DNA of 64,000 nucleotides from Lachnospiraceae bacterium (GTDB taxonomy: Bacteria > Bacillota > Clostridia > Lachnospirales > Lachnospiraceae): assembly GCA_900771995.1 (NCBI GenBank), contig CAAGQC010000014.1, positions 53,416-117,415 on the forward strand. Direction: 5' to 3'. Below are positions 1 through 8,410 of this stretch, piece after piece (the first letter of the stretch is position 1; every line of letters starts with the position of its first letter). The translations under genes were made by a program, and so were the position numbers. The notes beneath the pieces are model-generated. The model was given only the letters and a program-made list of their open reading frames with translations. It searched no databases and was not told where the DNA came from.

Positions 1-486
1 ACGGATGAAGAATTCAAGGTCATCAAGACCCATCCCGTGGTCGGTTATACCACCGTGCGCAATCAGGATCTGAACGAACATGTGAAGAATGCGGTGATCA
101 TGCATCATGAGCGTCTGGATGGCAGCGGTTATCCCTATCATATGTCCGGACAGAAAATAGATGTTTTTGCCAGATACATAGCCATTATCGATGCCTATAT
201 TGCCATGGCATCTCCCAGAACCTACCGTAACGCCCTGACTCCGTTACAGATTCTTGGTAATTTTGAAAAAAGTCTGGATAAATACGATGTAGAATTGCTG
301 ATGCCGATCATGAAGCGTATCGCCGATGCACAGATCGGAACCAATGTGGAACTGAATGACGGAAGTGTCTGGGAAGTATTGATCATCCATCCCAACAAAT
401 ACTCCCGTCCTATTTTGAAAAATGAGAAAAACGAATTTGTGGATCTGTTACAGAGACCGGATCTGGAAATCGTCAAGAACGTTTAA
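1..486 (+). CDS. HD-GYP domain protein, C-terminal part (cut by window edge)
   Basis: The reading frame is open from base 1, so the start lies outside the window; GTG at 37 is not a real start. The HD-GYP signature is visible: HHERLDGSGYP near residue 36 of the visible part, then an I-I-D-A-Y stretch and P-R-T-Y-R, as in the metal-binding core of these c-di-GMP phosphodiesterase-type domains. The usual second Asp of the D-x-[FY]-D-A-[LM] stretch is Ile here (DAYIAM). The last 50 residues form a small extension ending in IVKNV. It probably hydrolyses or senses a cyclic dinucleotide; the sensory part, if any, is not visible. A hairpin terminator follows at 529-558. Confidence 0.85.
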   Translation, partial: TDEEFKVIKTHPVVGYTTVRNQDLNEHVKNAVIMHHERLDGSGYPYHMSGQKIDVFARYIAIIDAYIAMASPRTYRNALTPLQILGNFEKSLDKYDVELLMPIMKRIADAQIGTNVELNDGSVWEVLIIHPNKYSRPILKNEKNEFVDLLQRPDLEIVKNV

Positions 487-528
487 ACAAGAATCGTTAA
501 TAATAAGAACCTTTAAGGAAAAGAAGCA

Positions 529-558
529 GGAATAATCAAATTTTCCATTGATTATTCC
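529..558 (+). terminator. Intrinsic terminator of the HD-GYP gene, convergent with the Nudix gene
   Basis: An 11-bp perfect inverted repeat (arms 529-539 and 548-558, 8-base loop) is followed on the plus strand by a T-rich run (TTTTTCTTT counting the bases from about 559). The last codons and stop of the Nudix gene on the minus strand lie inside the hairpin. The minus-strand side has a weaker T-rich tail, so it may act in both directions. Confidence 0.8.
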
Positions 559-976
559 TTTTTCTTTCCTGATATTCCGCATAAGCCTTCTCCAGGATCT
601 GTTTCTCATTGGCGAATTTCAACAGATGATATGCCTCATGATATTTGTAAAAACCGGAGTCGGCAAAGTACTCTTCTCTCTGGGGCTTGCTGTAATAGCT
701 GTCGGTCCCCATCAGATACCAGTGCACTTCCTTCGCCACCACATCTTCCGGCACCGTAAAGGAGTACTCACTTTTACCGATGTAATCTACAATGTATGCT
801 TTCGAACCGCTTTCTTCCAGCACTTCCCTGAGTGCAGTCTCTTCGTGGGTCTCACCGGCTTCCACGGTTCCCTTCGGCAGGACCCAGCCTTCGTATTTAT
901 TTTTAATATTCTTATAAAGCAGCAAAATCTTCCCCCGAAAGATCACAACTCCGCCGCAACTGGTAGCCTCAATCAT
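536..976 (-). CDS. Nudix hydrolase
   Basis: A 146-residue protein with a complete Nudix box at residues 36-58: G36, E42, then R50-E51-V-L-E54-E55-S-G57, matching GX5EX7REUXEEXGU. Enzymes of this family cleave nucleoside diphosphates linked to another group (X); substrate cannot be told from sequence, although short proteins of this type are often diadenosine polyphosphate or house-cleaning NTP hydrolases. ATG at 976 is preceded by GGAGG about 9 bases upstream. It is the last gene of the zapA-to-Nudix unit, 16 bases after the penicillin-binding protein, and its 3' end is built into the terminator at 529-558. Confidence 0.85.
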   Translation of the reverse strand: MIEATSCGGVVIFRGKILLLYKNIKNKYEGWVLPKGTVEAGETHEETALREVLEESGSKAYIVDYIGKSEYSFTVPEDVVAKEVHWYLMGTDSYYSKPQREEYFADSGFYKYHEAYHLLKFANEKQILEKAYAEYQERKRNNQWKI

Positions 977-992
977 GGCTCGTTACCTCCGA

Positions 993-2483
993 TCACTGTT
1001 TCTGATTGAAATAGGAATCAAACAGACGTCTTGCAATGGGAACCGCATAATCACCGCCGCTTCCGGCACCTTCCACGATAATGGTGACGCAGACCTCCGG
1101 ATCCTCCGCCGGAGCGAAACCGGTAAACCAGGCATGGCTGTCGCCTTTGACGTTATTGTATTCCGCGGAACCGGTCTTGCCGGCTGCGGTATAATTCAGT
1201 CCCCGCAGCTTGGAGGCGGTACCTTCTTCCACCACATCGGTCATCAGCTGTTTTAAAACGGCAGCCTCATCTTCCGTCATCAGCCGTCCGTATTCAGAAG
1301 CTTTAAAACTCTTGACTACCGTACCTTCATCATTTTCCACATGATCGATCACATAGGGTTTCATCAGGACGCCGTCGTTGGCAATGGCACAGGTGATCAT
1401 ATTCAGATGCATCGGCGTGATCTGGGTCTTACCCTGACCGATGGAGGTCTGCATCATTTCCGCAGAAAGGGTACTGTCGGAGACCAGGGCCGAACTTTTG
1501 GCATAATTCAAAGTCAGCGGCAGATCTTCATTGAACAGCAGATCATTCAAAGTCTCCTGAAAAGCGGATCTGTCCAGACTCATTCCGATATTGGCAAAGG
1601 AGGAGTTACAGGATTTCGCGAAGGACTTTTTGAAATCCACCTGTCCGTGATTTGCCCCGTGGTAACAGCTGATCTTGCTGTCCCCCACCCGGAAGGATCC
1701 GTTGCAGTTATACGAATAGTTCTGGTAAGTGGTGGGATTCTCACGGATGTATTCCAACGCCGTTACGATCTTGAAGGTAGACCCTGGAGGGTAAAGTCCC
1801 TGAGTGGCACGGTTTAAAAGCACCGTACTGGAATCATTGTCCACCAGATCATCCCAGATCTCCGGAATGGTATTCGGATCAAAATCCGGATGGGACACCA
1901 TGGCAAGGATCTTACCGGTAGAGACTTCCGTCACTATGATGGCGCCGTGGTAAATATCCAGCTGGTCATTGGCCACTTGCTGGATCTGGACATCCAGTGT
2001 GGTATATACATTGTCTCCGGGATTCTTTTTCCCGGCGGTATCGTTTTTGACCTTATTGCTCAGAGAGGTATTGGTGTTGATCAGATAATAATTGGCCAGT
2101 GCCTCCACTCCCATTCTGCCCTGGGTGGAATATCCCACGATATGGGCGAACAGATTCTTAAAGGGATAATTACGGGTCTCTTCTTCATCTTCTCCGAGGA
2201 TTGTCTCCGCAAGGACTTCTCCGTCTCTGGAATAGATAGATCCGCGGTAATTACGGGATAACAGAATCTGCTGACGGGAATTATAGCTGTTATTGATCAT
2301 ATCCTGTTCACTGGTTGCCACAAAATGCCCCAGATAGACTAACAGACACAAGAACAACACACCGATTCCTCCGGCAGACAGCCAGATTTCCCGCTGATTT
2401 CCCATACGTCTGCGATTCTGCGCCTTCTTTTTCTGATCTGCATCGCTCTTTTTCTGCGTATTTTGCATCTTATTTTCTGCCAC
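993..2483 (-). CDS. Class B penicillin-binding protein (peptidoglycan transpeptidase)
   Basis: 496 residues: a cytoplasmic basic tail (1-33), one membrane anchor (about 35-55), a dimerisation region and a transpeptidase domain. All three active-site motifs are visible: S235-T-F-K238 (acylated Ser), S291-C-N293 and K436-T-G-S439. It crosslinks peptidoglycan strands outside the membrane. Size and the lack of a PASTA domain resemble the PbpA/FtsI-like partners encoded beside FtsW/RodA in many clostridia. It overlaps the upstream SEDS gene by 14 bases, implying translational coupling and a polymerase-transpeptidase pair. The start is GTG at 2483 with AAGGAG upstream; ATG at codon 6 is an alternative. 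Confidence 0.9.
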   Translation of the reverse strand: MAENKMQNTQKKSDADQKKKAQNRRRMGNQREIWLSAGGIGVLFLCLLVYLGHFVATSEQDMINNSYNSRQQILLSRNYRGSIYSRDGEVLAETILGEDEEETRNYPFKNLFAHIVGYSTQGRMGVEALANYYLINTNTSLSNKVKNDTAGKKNPGDNVYTTLDVQIQQVANDQLDIYHGAIIVTEVSTGKILAMVSHPDFDPNTIPEIWDDLVDNDSSTVLLNRATQGLYPPGSTFKIVTALEYIRENPTTYQNYSYNCNGSFRVGDSKISCYHGANHGQVDFKKSFAKSCNSSFANIGMSLDRSAFQETLNDLLFNEDLPLTLNYAKSSALVSDSTLSAEMMQTSIGQGKTQITPMHLNMITCAIANDGVLMKPYVIDHVENDEGTVVKSFKASEYGRLMTEDEAAVLKQLMTDVVEEGTASKLRGLNYTAAGKTGSAEYNNVKGDSHAWFTGFAPAEDPEVCVTIIVEGAGSGGDYAVPIARRLFDSYFNQKQ

Positions 2484-3795
2484 CTCTGCGCTCTCCTTCC
2501 TTCTGCAGCCGGATGTAGATTCCCTGTATAATGAAAAACATGATCATGGTCGTCATGACAGAGCTTCCTCCGTAACTGATAAAAGGAAGCGTCACGCCGG
2601 TCAGCGGAATAAACTTCGTTCCTCCGCCGATGGTCAAAAAAATCTGGAAAATATACATAATACCGATGCCATATACGATCAGCTGATAGAAACGGTCGTG
2701 GATGCATACGGCAACCCGCATCATTTCCAAAAAGCTGCTGACGCAGATCAGGATCAGACACATTCCGAAGATCACGCCCAACTCCTCACAGATGGAAGAA
2801 AAGATAAAATCCGCTTCCACGTAAGGAATGGCGGTGGGATTTCCTTTTAGCAGGCCCATGCCGAACCAGCTTCCGCTGCCGATGGCAAACAGTGACTGGG
2901 TGATCTGATAGCCTTTATTGTCAATATATTTCCAGGGATCCTGCCAGGCCAGCACTCTGACCCGCACATGATCAAACAGCTGATAGGCCAGATAAGAAGC
3001 CGCACCGCCGCCCACGATACCTGCCAGAAGGTAGAGATAATTTCTGGTGGCCGCAAATACCACGAAGACAAATCCCACGAAGAAGATCAAAGCACTTCCC
3101 AGATCCTTGGACACTACCAGGATCACCACATGGGCTCCCGCAATGATCGCTGTCAGAACGATCCGCTGAAAAGAGATATTCTCCCAGAGAGCTCCGGCAA
3201 GGAAGAACAGGAACAGGATCTTGACGAATTCCGAAGGCTGAAAGGTGATCCCGCCCAGAGAAAAGGAGATCTTGGAACCGTGGGTTACTTCTCCAAGGAT
3301 CAATACGGTACTGAGTAACGCGATTCCCAGTGTGGCATACAGCCAGGTGATTTTCTTGAAAAAATGTATCTTTCCCAGCAAATACGGAATAAGCAGGGAA
3401 AAGATCAGGGATACCAGTACGATCACATACTGCCGTATGGCCTTGTCAAAGGACAGTCTCGATACGATACAAAGTCCGATCCCCAGAAGCATACACATAT
3501 TATTCAGCAAAAGTCTGTTTATATTCTCGTAGATCAGCGACACCATGGTAATGGTCGCGAATAAAAAGATCAATATAAACGCAAAGAAAAACAGGTATTG
3601 AAAATTACCACTGACCAGTGACAGGTCCAGAAAACACAGCACCTGCACCAGAAACATTAAAACATCCTGCAAAATAAAGACGCCACGTCTGGATTCTCCC
3701 ACCGGATAGCGAAACGAATAAAAGCAGCTTACGGTATACAGAATCATAAAAAAGGCGATAAAATATTTGGATAATTCAATTACATATTCCTGCAT
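2470..3795 (-). CDS. SEDS peptidoglycan glycosyltransferase (FtsW/RodA/SpoVE family)
   Basis: 441 residues with about ten hydrophobic segments. Family motifs: RVRVLAWQDPWK with the conserved Asp in the large outer loop, GYQITQSLFAIGSG, and the C-terminal LPFISYGGSS signature. These proteins polymerise lipid II into glycan strands together with a class B PBP, which is exactly the next gene. Whether it serves elongation, division or the spore cortex cannot be decided from the sequence; co-transcription with zapA hints at division. It starts at ATG 3795, with AAAGG about 11 bases upstream, 20 bases after the U32 gene. Confidence 0.9.
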   Translation of the reverse strand: MQEYVIELSKYFIAFFMILYTVSCFYSFRYPVGESRRGVFILQDVLMFLVQVLCFLDLSLVSGNFQYLFFFAFILIFLFATITMVSLIYENINRLLLNNMCMLLGIGLCIVSRLSFDKAIRQYVIVLVSLIFSLLIPYLLGKIHFFKKITWLYATLGIALLSTVLILGEVTHGSKISFSLGGITFQPSEFVKILFLFFLAGALWENISFQRIVLTAIIAGAHVVILVVSKDLGSALIFFVGFVFVVFAATRNYLYLLAGIVGGGAASYLAYQLFDHVRVRVLAWQDPWKYIDNKGYQITQSLFAIGSGSWFGMGLLKGNPTAIPYVEADFIFSSICEELGVIFGMCLILICVSSFLEMMRVAVCIHDRFYQLIVYGIGIMYIFQIFLTIGGGTKFIPLTGVTLPFISYGGSSVMTTMIMFFIIQGIYIRLQKEGERRGGRK

Positions 3796-3815
3796 GAATT
3801 AAAATACCTTTCTGT

Positions 3816-6053
3816 TTAATCTACGCCACGTTTTTCGTGACCTGTAGTATACTCGGCATACGGCAGATCCTTACGTCTGCCTGCAAAATACTCCAGAACG
3901 TCAAAAGTCTCTTTTTCGTTCTCTGTCGTAAAATCCAGCCGGCAGGTGACTCTGCCCTGCCATTTGTCCCTGTCCTTATGCAGGGACAGCGGAACGCTGT
4001 TATAGATCACATTAAAACAATGGGTACAGTTACGCAGCACCGGGAAATGTTTGTGGTAGCGATCCACCAGTTCCGTGACCTTGGGGCCTTCCATGGGACG
4101 GCATTGTTCCGTGGTCTTCATCACACAGTTTGTGGTGACCATCATGGGGATTCTGCCGTAAATGACCTTTTCCGCAGGAAACTCCGGATCCAGAAGACTC
4201 TTCTGCTCCGCCGCCGTCAGTTCCAACGGCAGGCAGAAACCATCGATCTTCTCTTTCCAGAAGGCAAGACAGGTCCGGTTCCAGAGATACAGGCTGTGAT
4301 CGCCGATGATCTCTTTCTCCGGGAAATTCCATTGCCGTAACAACTCTATATGTTCCAGAGACCCCGCCTGAAATCCCCGGATATATGCCAGATTCTCTGA
4401 CAATAGTATCTGTAAGGTTTTCAGATATTGCTGATCCCGCAACCGGAGGATCTTCGGCAGGGAGATCATGCAGAGAACATCTTTTTCGTTCAGTTCGCGG
4501 AATATTTCTGCCGTCTGTGTCGGATCCTGCAACAGGAGATCCGCATCCAGATATACCCGGAGCTTTCCGGATCCCGCAAAAGTTCCCTGCTGTAACACGG
4601 ATCTGTAAAATCCCCGCCATTGTCCGTCTGTCCGCAGGCTCACTGCCCAGGGAACCGCATAATCCCGCTCTTTTTGGGAAACGGCTTTTCTGTCGCAGAT
4701 CACGGTGTCCGCCGGGGAAGCCTCTCCGGATGCGGTCACAAGTGCTCTCTCATAGGAAAGACCGTTCTGCAGTATCACCTGCTCTTCCAACAGAGCAAGA
4801 CCTTTTCTGCGCAGTTCATTGATGGCTTTTAAGGGATAAAAGGCATTGTCACTTACCCGGATCTGCATGGGACCATCCTGATGGAAATGGCTGTCCCCCA
4901 GCTTGCCCAGCTGCTTTGCAATATTCTCCCGGGTGATGGGCTGTCTGGCCGCCACATCTACCTGATCCCCTTCCACTACAACCCTGATCTCTCCGCTGTT
5001 CAGACGCAGTACGGCAGCCTTGCCGGTAATAAATTCCGCCTCCATGGATACGGGAAGGGTCAGCTTGTGCTCCAGATGTTCCCTGCGGATATCAGCAAGC
5101 AGCGTTTCATCACTGCCACTGTAGGCAGGGCTGTTTAAGGTCACCATTTCCCGGCCGTTATGCTTGTGATAATAGCCATCCTGCCGCTCGCTGCGGATAT
5201 AAAGGCAGGAAAGCGTATGCATGTCTGCCTTTGCGATCTTCCAGGGGGCTTTCGGATCTGCATAATATTTGTCAATATATTTCCGGTATACTGCGGTAAC
5301 ACCGGCGGCATATTCCGGCTTTTTCATGCGGCCTTCGATCTTGAACGAATCGATCCCGGCTTCCAAAAGCTGTGGAATGGATTCTATGGTGCACATATCC
5401 TTAAGGCTTAAGGGATAGCATTCCTTCGGATGTTCCCCCGTGGTATAGGGCAGTCGGCAGGGCTGGGCACACCGGCCGCGGTTTCCGCTTCTGCCGCCTA
5501 AGATGCTGCTGAACAGGCACTGCCCGGAATAACAATAACACATGGCTCCGTGGATAAAGCATTCGATCTCCAGACCGGTGACCTCCTTGATCCGGCGGAT
5601 CTCCGTAAGACTCAGTTCTCTGGCGGGAACTACGCGGCAGGCTCCCTGATCCTTTAAAAATGCCGCTCCGTATTCTCCGGTAATGGTCATCTGTGTGCTT
5701 CCGTGAAGCTCCATGCCGGGAAAGTGCTCCTTAAGATAGGAAAATACTCCCATATCCTGAATGATAACACCGTCCAGTCCCGCCTGATAATAGGGGGCCA
5801 GATACCCGTAAAGTTCCGAAAATTCGGATTCCTTCACCAGCGTATTTACGGTGAGATATACTTTTCTACCAAAAAGATGGGCATAACGGATACAGGCGAT
5901 CAGTTCTTCTTCCGAAAAATTCTCTGCATAGGCTCTGGCACCAAAGCGGCTGCCGCCCAGATATATGGCATCCGCGCCGGCATGGATCGCTCCGTAAAAA
6001 GCTTCCGCATTCCCGGCCGGGGCCAGCAATTCTACTTTTTTTGCTGCGTTCAT
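3816..6053 (-). CDS. U32 family peptidase-like protein with C-terminal extension (DUF3656 type)
   Basis: 745 residues. The N-terminal 300 residues are a U32 TIM-barrel-like domain starting VELLAPAGNAEAF, with the family cysteine cluster at about 165-199 (C165, C172, C174, C179, C195, C199) in the ECFIHGAMCYCYSGQC...GRCAQPCR stretch. Despite the peptidase name, characterised relatives (for example RlhA, and the UbiU/UbiV and TrhP groups) act in RNA or quinone hydroxylation, so an RNA-modification role such as 23S rRNA hydroxycytidine formation is a reasonable guess, not shown here. The long second half fits the DUF3656-containing subgroup. ATG 6053 has GAGGAAATT directly upstream. Confidence 0.85.
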   Translation of the reverse strand: MNAAKKVELLAPAGNAEAFYGAIHAGADAIYLGGSRFGARAYAENFSEEELIACIRYAHLFGRKVYLTVNTLVKESEFSELYGYLAPYYQAGLDGVIIQDMGVFSYLKEHFPGMELHGSTQMTITGEYGAAFLKDQGACRVVPARELSLTEIRRIKEVTGLEIECFIHGAMCYCYSGQCLFSSILGGRSGNRGRCAQPCRLPYTTGEHPKECYPLSLKDMCTIESIPQLLEAGIDSFKIEGRMKKPEYAAGVTAVYRKYIDKYYADPKAPWKIAKADMHTLSCLYIRSERQDGYYHKHNGREMVTLNSPAYSGSDETLLADIRREHLEHKLTLPVSMEAEFITGKAAVLRLNSGEIRVVVEGDQVDVAARQPITRENIAKQLGKLGDSHFHQDGPMQIRVSDNAFYPLKAINELRRKGLALLEEQVILQNGLSYERALVTASGEASPADTVICDRKAVSQKERDYAVPWAVSLRTDGQWRGFYRSVLQQGTFAGSGKLRVYLDADLLLQDPTQTAEIFRELNEKDVLCMISLPKILRLRDQQYLKTLQILLSENLAYIRGFQAGSLEHIELLRQWNFPEKEIIGDHSLYLWNRTCLAFWKEKIDGFCLPLELTAAEQKSLLDPEFPAEKVIYGRIPMMVTTNCVMKTTEQCRPMEGPKVTELVDRYHKHFPVLRNCTHCFNVIYNSVPLSLHKDRDKWQGRVTCRLDFTTENEKETFDVLEYFAGRRKDLPYAEYTTGHEKRGVD

Positions 6054-6082
6054 AATTTCCTCTGTTGCATTCGAATAAGCAA

Positions 6083-6108
6083 ATAGCTGCCCGAGAACGG
6101 ACAGCTAT
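6083..6108 (-). terminator. Hairpin between zapA and the U32 gene (possible attenuator)
   Basis: An 11-bp stem (arms 6083-6093 and 6098-6108, one G-U pair when read on the minus strand) closes a four-base loop. It begins only three bases after the zapA stop codon and lies just before the U32 ribosome binding site. The tail TTTGCTTATTC is only weakly U-rich, so partial termination or mRNA processing is more likely than full termination. Confidence 0.55.
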
Positions 6109-6111
6109 CAA

Positions 6112-6513
6112 TTATTTGTCTTTTAATTCTGTCTCCAGACGTACAATTTTCTTGGCATCTTCATTTAACTGCTTTTGCAGTTCTTTTCCCTGCTTTTCTG
6201 CATTTTCCAGTTTGATCTGTGCCGAGATCAGTTCGTGCTTCAGATCATAGAGTTCTTTTTCCTTGCCCTGAAGCTCTTCCTCCAGAATCGAGATCTGCTT
6301 CTTGGCCTTAAAATAATCATCTGCGATATTCAGCTGCAGCAGAATATTCTGTTTGTCCAGGGGCTGTCTTCGAAAGCCGTCCAGCTTCCCGTATTCGGCA
6401 ATCTTACCGTTGATATAGGAAGCAATTTTCTGCATGTAATCTTCACTTTCATAGCCGCTTAAAGTAAATACTTTTCCGCCTATGATCACTTCGGTATCTG
6501 TCTTAGGTGACAT
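6112..6513 (-). CDS. zapA: Cell division protein ZapA
   Basis: 133 residues from the chosen start. The N-terminal segment TEVIIGGKVFTLSGYESEDYM and the following IASYINGKI are typical of ZapA, followed by a long coiled coil (about residues 55-130) rich in E, K, L and Q. ZapA binds FtsZ filaments and bundles them at the division site. The ATG at 6513 is chosen over the upstream in-frame ATG at 6564 because AGAGGGG lies eight bases before it. It is the first gene of a unit with a near-consensus promoter at 6587-6615, leading into envelope genes. Confidence 0.85.
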   Translation of the reverse strand: MSPKTDTEVIIGGKVFTLSGYESEDYMQKIASYINGKIAEYGKLDGFRRQPLDKQNILLQLNIADDYFKAKKQISILEEELQGKEKELYDLKHELISAQIKLENAEKQGKELQKQLNEDAKKIVRLETELKDK

Positions 6514-6586
6514 CTCAACACCCCTCTTAACACTCTTTTGAAAAACACAATATATGCTGTTCACTAAAAAATATAATACAAGATTT

Positions 6587-6615
6587 ATTATATATCAGAA
6601 TGTATAGGGTGGCAA
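6587..6615 (-). promoter_or_regulatory. Sigma-A promoter of the zapA unit
   Basis: On the minus strand, TTGCCA (6610-6615) and TATAAT (6587-6592) are separated by exactly 17 bases. It lies between the end of ruvB (6645) and zapA (ATG 6513), giving a predicted leader of about 65 bases. Confidence 0.8.
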
Positions 6616-6644
6616 GTAAAATTTCGTAAGCTGCCCGGTATCCG

Positions 6645-7637
6645 TTACGATTGTAATCCCAGATGATGATAGGTCAGATCTGTGACCATTCTTCCCTTGG
6701 GAGTCCTGTTCAGAAATCCGTTCTTGATCAGGTAAGGCTCGTAAACGTCTTCAATGGTACCGGCATCCTCTCCGATGGCGGCCGCCAGAGTATCCAGACC
6801 TACCGGACCACCGTCGAATTTCTCGATAATGGTAACGAGAATATTGCGGTCAATATGATCCAGTCCCATCTTATCCACATCCATAAGATCCAGTGCGGTT
6901 CTGGCCACCTCTTCCGTAATGATTCCGTCGTATTTGACCTGGGCGAAATCCCGGACACGCTTTAAGATCCGGTTGGCCAGTCTCGGCGTACCCCGGCTTC
7001 TTCTGGCCATCTCTTTCGCTCCGGCCGGCTCGATCTCCACATCCAGGATCCGGGCGGAATGCATGATGATCTGCTGTAATTCCTCTATGGTATAGAACTC
7101 CAGATGATGGATCATGCCAAAACGATCCCGCAGAGGTGCTGTCAGAAGTCCTGCACGGGTGGTGGCTCCCACCAGCGTGAACTTCGGCAGTTCCAGCCGG
7201 ACGGATCTGGCACTGGAGCCCTTACCGATCATAATATCAATACAGTAATCCTCCATGGCGGGATACAGTACTTCTTCCACCTGACGGTTCAGGCGGTGGA
7301 TCTCATCCACGAACAGCAGATCTCCTTCTTCCAGATTGTTCAGGATGGCAGCCATCTCACCGGGCTTTTCAATGGCGGGGCCGCTGGTCACCTTCATGTG
7401 TACCCCCATCTCATTGGCAATGATCCCTGCCAGCGTGGTCTTGCCCAGTCCGGGCGGCCCGTAGAACAGTACATGATCCAGGGCATCTCCCCTCTGTTTG
7501 GCAGCGGTAATATAGACCTTTAAGTTCTCCTTGATCTTGGACTGGCCGATATAATCATCCAGCGTCTGGGGACGCAGGGAGCCTTCCAGCTTGATATCTT
7601 CTTCTGTGATATTTGTCTCTATCATTCTTCTGGGCAT
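6645..7637 (-). CDS. ruvB: Holliday junction branch migration ATPase RuvB
   Basis: 330 residues, normal for RuvB. Visible: [12 protein letters not shown] at the N-terminus, Walker [10 protein letters not shown] at 60-68, Walker B FVDEIH at 109-114, sensor motif GATTRAG, and the C-terminal winged helix with RTPKGRM. Hexameric motor that drives branch migration with RuvA. It starts 15 bases after ruvA, so the two form one unit; ruvC is not in this window next to them, as is common in Firmicutes. Confidence 0.97.
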   Translation of the reverse strand: MPRRMIETNITEEDIKLEGSLRPQTLDDYIGQSKIKENLKVYITAAKQRGDALDHVLFYGPPGLGKTTLAGIIANEMGVHMKVTSGPAIEKPGEMAAILNNLEEGDLLFVDEIHRLNRQVEEVLYPAMEDYCIDIMIGKGSSARSVRLELPKFTLVGATTRAGLLTAPLRDRFGMIHHLEFYTIEELQQIIMHSARILDVEIEPAGAKEMARRSRGTPRLANRILKRVRDFAQVKYDGIITEEVARTALDLMDVDKMGLDHIDRNILVTIIEKFDGGPVGLDTLAAAIGEDAGTIEDVYEPYLIKNGFLNRTPKGRMVTDLTYHHLGLQS

Positions 7638-7652
7638 AATTTATCCGATTCC

Positions 7653-8279
7653 TTAAAACAATTTTTTCAGTGCGGCCTTCAGGATCGCTCCGGAATCCAT
7701 GGACTCCACATCTTCGATGGCATTGACAGCCTTCAGGCTCTCCGCCTGTCCGTAACCCAATGCCACCAGAGCTTCCACCGCTTCCTTTTTCTTCTCACTG
7801 TCGACGTGCAGGCTGCCGGCCGTAAGGATCCCCTGGGCACCGCCCGCAGCGATCTCCCGGGAAATCAGAGTATCGTCAATGGAAATCTTGTCCTTTAATT
7901 CCAGAATGAGGCGCTGTGCCGTCCGGGCACCCACACCGGGGGCCTTCGAAATAGCCTTGGCATCCCCGGATATAATGGCAAACCGCAGGGAATCCGCATC
8001 CATAACGGACAGAATCGCCAGTGCTCCCTTCGGCCCGATCCCGCTGACTGTGATGCACAGCTTAAACATATCCAGATCGCTTCGGGACAGAAATCCGTAT
8101 AACAAAAAGGCATCTTCCTTCACGTAAGTATAGGTGTAAAGGCGAACCTGTTCTCCGATCCCCGGAAGCTTCGAAGCAGTATCCGCAGAGATCCGCACAT
8201 TGATTCCAAAGCCGTTGACGTCGATCACGGCATTATCTACCGTAACATCCTCCAAAAAACCATTCACATAGGCAAACAT
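7653..8279 (-). CDS. ruvA: Holliday junction DNA-binding protein RuvA
   Basis: 208 residues. The N-terminal OB-fold begins MFAYVNGFLEDV; helix-hairpin-helix motifs are seen at FKLCITVSGIGPKGALAIL and ISKAPGVGARTAQRLILELK; the C-terminal third (KKKEAVEALVALGYG) is the RuvB-binding UBA-like domain. RuvA tetramers hold the four-way junction open for RuvB. The start at 8279 has GAGGA about ten bases upstream. I see no LexA-type box before it, so SOS control of ruvAB is not supported here. Confidence 0.96.
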   Translation of the reverse strand: MFAYVNGFLEDVTVDNAVIDVNGFGINVRISADTASKLPGIGEQVRLYTYTYVKEDAFLLYGFLSRSDLDMFKLCITVSGIGPKGALAILSVMDADSLRFAIISGDAKAISKAPGVGARTAQRLILELKDKISIDDTLISREIAAGGAQGILTAGSLHVDSEKKKEAVEALVALGYGQAESLKAVNAIEDVESMDSGAILKAALKKLF

Positions 8280-8329
8280 GTATGTTAAATCCTCGTCTTT
8301 CTGTCATGCAAAATGATAGCCTGCAAAAA

Positions 8330-8364
8330 TTCGGCTACGATATGTTTATCATACCATAGCCGAA
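8330..8364 (-). terminator. Intrinsic terminator of the ABC exporter gene
   Basis: Read on the minus strand, a 15-bp stem with two G-U pairs closes a five-base loop (ATAAA) and is followed directly by TTTTTGC. The arms are 8330-8344 and 8350-8364. It separates the ABC exporter (ending at 8411) from ruvA. Confidence 0.85.
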
Positions 8365-8410
8365 CATATGTTTCAAGCAACTTTTCTTTTTTCTGCTTCC
8401 CGTTTCCGGT

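Noticed and set aside
8280..8329. LexA box before ruvA
   Set aside because: No match to CGAACNNNNGTTCG on either strand in this gap.
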